A stretch of 15,535 nt of DNA from an uncultured Gemmatimonadota bacterium (GTDB lineage: Bacteria; Gemmatimonadota; Gemmatimonadetes; Gemmatimonadales; Gemmatimonadaceae). Below are positions 13,358-15,535 of this stretch, one piece after another. The position numbers and the translations under genes were made by a program. The notes beneath the pieces were generated by a model. The model was not told where the DNA came from, ran no database searches, and was given only the letters and a program-made list of their open reading frames with translations. The stretch is from positions 1 to 15,535 of the forward strand of contig CAMLIU010000004.1 in NCBI GenBank assembly GCA_946479995.1. Reading direction: 5' to 3'. The first letter of the stretch is position 1; the number at the start of each line of letters is the position of its first letter.

Positions 13358-13602
13358 CTGTTTGCCGGGGCTGAAGGGCAGGGTCCTGCGTCAACCAGAC
13401 GCGGCAGGGGAGATTCTGGTCACAAAATGGGTGATATATCAATAATCCACAGCGGCGGCCTCAGCCGGTGGTGCTTTCACGGCTGGAGTGGGTCGCTCCT
13501 AGGGCCTGGTTGCATCCGATCTGGCATTTTCGGAGGCGGCCGGCATATTGAGGGGCCGCGGAACGTTTGTGACCGCCGACACCTCCCCAGCCCGCTTCCC
13601 AA
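13358..13602. promoter_or_regulatory. Divergent intergenic region with AT-rich island
   Basis: About 245 bp between the leftward small-protein operon and the rightward membrane protein gene. An island at about 13416-13448 is clearly AT-richer than its surroundings and is the likely leftward promoter. A short hairpin (GCGTC/GACGC, 13388-13402) lies in the leftward leader. Near 13525-13550 two AT-rich spots (GGCATTTT and GGCATATT) may belong to the rightward promoter. No boxes can be assigned with confidence. Confidence 0.4.
13432..13441. repeat. 10-bp palindrome in the AT-rich island
   Basis: TGATATATCA is a perfect 10-bp palindrome in the only AT-rich patch of the divergent region, 75 bp upstream of the first small-protein gene. 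Its position suits an operator, but a palindrome this short in AT-rich sequence can arise by chance. Confidence 0.35.
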
Positions 13603-14160
13603 ATGACGTCCACCGCCCCCGAACTCATTCGCCGCCTCCGGGTCCCCGGCTATCTCATCATGGCCGTGACGTCGATCCTGCCGCTGATCGACCTGCTCAT
13701 GGCGATCTCGCCAATGCATCCCGGCACCGTCATGTGGCGCTTCGGCGCGGTGGGGCTGATCTCCAGCGCGATCGGGGCGCCCCTGCTGGTCCTCGTGCTG
13801 GTCTACGCCCTGGCGCTGCTCAGCGGGGACCGGAAGGTCGTCATCACCGTCGGGGTGATCGCGGCGTTCATCGCCCTGCTCATGTTCATCGGCGCCGGTT
13901 CGTTCACGCTCGACGCGCTCCAGATGAAGGGGCGGGTCAATCCGGCGGCGCTGGACAAGTTCAAGGGGGCGTCGGCGCTCGCCCTCGTGAAGCTCGTCGT
14001 GATGGGCATCTCGTCGATCGTGCTCGCGGTGAACGCCTTCCGCTCCTCGAAGCTCCTGAAGCGCGATACGGTGCGCGCCACTCGTCCGGGCGCCACGCTG
14101 ATCGTCGGGCAGCCGGCGCCGAAGGCGACGATCGCCGAACGCGCCGACGTCACCACCTGA
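13603..14160 (+). CDS. Hypothetical membrane protein, four predicted transmembrane helices
   Basis: A 185-residue protein I do not recognise as a known family. Four hydrophobic stretches are clear: about residues 14-35, 48-74, 79-101 and 125-146. A short soluble loop (about 102-123, LDALQMKGRVNPAALDKFKG) lies between the third and fourth. The C-terminal 40 residues are basic then polar (RSSKLLKRD, later VGQPAPKATIAERADVTT) and probably cytoplasmic. ATG 13603 has no visible Shine-Dalgarno sequence; no better in-frame start is seen, and the N-terminus reads sensibly into the first helix. It stands alone, with a divergent operon upstream and a possible terminator hairpin after its stop. It contains no catalytic motif I can identify. 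Confidence 0.75.
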   Translation: MTSTAPELIRRLRVPGYLIMAVTSILPLIDLLMAISPMHPGTVMWRFGAVGLISSAIGAPLLVLVLVYALALLSGDRKVVITVGVIAAFIALLMFIGAGSFTLDALQMKGRVNPAALDKFKGASALALVKLVVMGISSIVLAVNAFRSSKLLKRDTVRATRPGATLIVGQPAPKATIAERADVTT

Positions 14161-14177
14161 GTCGCTGACGAAGGGGC

Positions 14178-14204
14178 GGTGCCGCGGGGGGAGGCCGCGG
14201 CACC
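14178..14204 (+). terminator. Hairpin after the membrane protein gene
   Basis: Perfect 10-bp arms GGTGCCGCGG (14178-14187) and CCGCGGCACC (14195-14204) with a 7-base loop, 17 bp after the stop. The stem is very stable but no T-run follows, so termination is plausible rather than certain. Confidence 0.5.
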
Positions 14205-14228
14205 TGCCTTGCGCATGCTCGGCTCGCC

Positions 14229-15113
14229 ATGGCCTCCCGACTCCCCACGCAGGATTCCTCCCCCGTTCCCTCGCTCAGCCAGCCTGACGAGCTTCGCTCG
14301 CGGTTCGCCGAGCTGGAAGAGAAATCGAAGGCGCGCGCCATCGCCGTCGCCCTCGACGACCTGGAGACGGGCGCGCAGTTCCACTACCACGCCGACCGCT
14401 GGTTCCACGCGGCGAGCACGATCAAGATCGCCATCCTCCTCGGCGTGTACGGGGCGATCTACCGCGGCGACCTGCTTCCCCAGTCGCGCGTACACGTTCG
14501 CAACCGGTTCCTCAGCGCGTACGACGGCACTCCCTATCGCGTGAGCGTGGATCGCGACGCGAACTCGGTCGTGCATCGCGAGATCGGCCGCACGCTGCGC
14601 GTCTCCGAGCTCGCCGAGCACATGATCGCGTCGAGCAGCAACCTGGCGACGAACCTCCTGCTCGACCTCGTGGGACTCGACGTGCTGCAGCGGACCCTCG
14701 ACGGCTTCGGCATCCAGGGAATCGACCTGCGCCGGGGGGTGGAGGACGAGCTGGCGTTCGAGCACGGCATCAACAACCGGGTCACGGCGAACGGACTCGT
14801 GTCGCTCCTGCGGGTGATCGGCGAGGGGCGCGCGTTCAACAGCGAGCTGTCGCATGACATGCTCGAGGTGCTTCACGCGCAGCAGTTCAAGAGCGGCATT
14901 CCCGCCGGGCTGCCCCCCGAAGCACGCGTGGCGCACAAGACGGGTGACATCTCCACCATCGCCCACGATGCCGGCCTCGTGTACCTGCCGGACCGGAAGC
15001 CGTACGCGCTCGCCGTGCTCACGGAATGGGAACCGTCCACCCAGGGACGGTCGGCCACGATCGCCGCGGCATCGTACCTCGCCTACGCCGCCTTGACCGG
15101 AGACCGGGACTGA
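14229..15113 (+). CDS. Class A beta-lactamase-like serine hydrolase
   Basis: A 294-residue protein of the serine beta-lactamase / penicillin-binding protein superfamily. The three active-site boxes are in order: STIK (S63-K66) with the acylating serine, SSN (S136-N138) as the SxN box, and KTG (237-239). The usual omega-loop ExxLN of true class A beta-lactamases is not clear; the region reads RRGVEDELAFEHGINNRV (168-185), where E172 or E174 might serve. Together with the absence of any signal peptide (the N-terminus MASRLPTQDSSPVPSLSQ is polar), this makes antibiotic hydrolysis doubtful. It may instead be a hydrolase acting on peptidoglycan fragments or another substrate, possibly cytoplasmic unless exported by a route not visible here. 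ATG 14229 is the first sensible start; no clear ribosome binding site precedes it. The stop overlaps the next gene's ATG by one base (TGATG), so the two form an operon. Confidence 0.82.
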   Translation: MASRLPTQDSSPVPSLSQPDELRSRFAELEEKSKARAIAVALDDLETGAQFHYHADRWFHAASTIKIAILLGVYGAIYRGDLLPQSRVHVRNRFLSAYDGTPYRVSVDRDANSVVHREIGRTLRVSELAEHMIASSSNLATNLLLDLVGLDVLQRTLDGFGIQGIDLRRGVEDELAFEHGINNRVTANGLVSLLRVIGEGRAFNSELSHDMLEVLHAQQFKSGIPAGLPPEARVAHKTGDISTIAHDAGLVYLPDRKPYALAVLTEWEPSTQGRSATIAAASYLAYAALTGDRD

Positions 15114-15535
15114 TGGGAGACGATTCGCCGCAGTTCCCGCTCCGACTGGTGGACGGCCGGCGCCTCGAGCGCCGCTATCGCGACGTCCTGCTGCCGGGTG
15201 GCATCCTCTGCGACCATCGCGGGCAGGCGCGGGTGCTGCCGCGCTACTTCTATGAAGTGGAATCGTGGGAGCAGGCGCGCGAGACCTGTCTCGCCCCGCA
15301 CTTCACGGTATCCGAGTTCATCCACACCGACGTCCGGGAAGCGCCCCCGCTGCGCGTCTTCCCGCGGTACATCCCCTGCGCTACTGCCCTGCTGGCCGTG
15401 GCGCTCGAGCAGTTCCGTGAGGCCGTGGGGACCTACGTCTACATCGGGGCGAATGGGGGCTACTGCTCACCCCGGCACGCCGGAACGGGAGGTGCATCAC
15501 CGCACTGCTGGGGGACGGCCGCCAATATCTACCGC
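15113..15535 (+). CDS. Peptidase M15-like protein (N-terminal 141 residues, cut by window end)
   Basis: An open frame starting at ATG 15113, overlapping the previous stop by one base and running off the right edge. After an N-terminal part of about 65 residues of unknown type comes FTVSEFIHTD (64-73), a helix ALLAVALEQFREAVG and then YVYIGANGGYCSPRHAGTGG (108-127) and SPHCWGTAANIYR (129-141). This layout follows the peptidase M15A pattern (SGYRSPxHN, then SxHxxGxAxD), the family of D-Ala-D-Ala carboxypeptidases and phage endolysins. The His of that box is present (H131), but the Asp that normally binds zinc is Asn (N138). The second zinc His would lie beyond the window. The neighbouring serine hydrolase supports a peptidoglycan or D-amino-acid peptide theme. 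The family call is tentative, and activity may be lost or altered. Confidence 0.6.
   Translation, partial: MGDDSPQFPLRLVDGRRLERRYRDVLLPGGILCDHRGQARVLPRYFYEVESWEQARETCLAPHFTVSEFIHTDVREAPPLRVFPRYIPCATALLAVALEQFREAVGTYVYIGANGGYCSPRHAGTGGASPHCWGTAANIYR

Noticed and set aside
13170..13442. Extension of the second small-module gene by 91 codons
   Set aside because: It overlaps the first small gene in another frame and is low-complexity Arg/Pro/Ser sequence; the GTGA overlap and the module fit a GTG 13169 start.
13536..13559. Inverted repeat GCGGCC/GGCCGC upstream of the membrane protein
   Set aside because: Only 6-bp GC arms with a 12-base loop; expected by chance at this GC content.
13803..14966. 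387-codon antisense frame over the membrane protein and serine hydrolase genes
   Set aside because: It spans two well-supported sense genes and the hairpin between them, with no recognisable domain; a shadow frame.

Overview
The window is about 70% GC and comes from a diderm (Gram-negative type) bacterium. Tightly packed operons with ATGA/GTGA overlaps, a heptose/LPS-type glycan operon and the general look of the hypothetical proteins suggest Gemmatimonadota. That assignment is an impression and has not been shown by a search.

Layout. The 3' end of rpsG (ribosomal protein S7) enters from the left and ends at a strong intrinsic terminator (167-205). After about 260 bp with no visible gene, an MFS transporter is read leftwards (468-1940). 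An AT-richer divergent intergenic region (1941-2162) separates it from a rightward eight-gene operon (2163-10966). In order this encodes a GT9 heptosyltransferase-like enzyme, two GT4-type glycosyltransferases, GmhB (heptose bisphosphate phosphatase), a second GT9 enzyme, a NodU/CmcH-type O-carbamoyltransferase, a GT2 glycosyltransferase with a membrane tail, and a radical SAM/SPASM protein. The genes overlap or are separated by at most 14 bp, so they are almost certainly co-transcribed. The simplest reading is synthesis of a heptose-containing surface glycan (LPS core or similar) with a carbamoylated sugar and one unknown radical modification.

The operon ends at two GC-rich hairpins (10977-11029) where it meets a leftward gene for a helical protein of unknown function (11058-11882). 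Upstream of that, also leftward, is a four-gene set of small proteins (13357 down to 12269) closed by a perfect-stem terminator (12203-12238). I recognise none of the four, but all carry the same roughly 38-residue helix-loop-helix module, which aligns without gaps between them. The first three are coupled by GTGA stop/start overlaps. This tandem paralogous micro-operon is the most novel-looking thing in the window.

The right end is read rightwards: a four-helix membrane protein (13603-14160), a class A beta-lactamase-like serine hydrolase without a visible signal peptide (14229-15113) and, overlapping it by one base, the start of a peptidase M15-like protein in which a usual zinc-ligand Asp is Asn (15113 to the window end).
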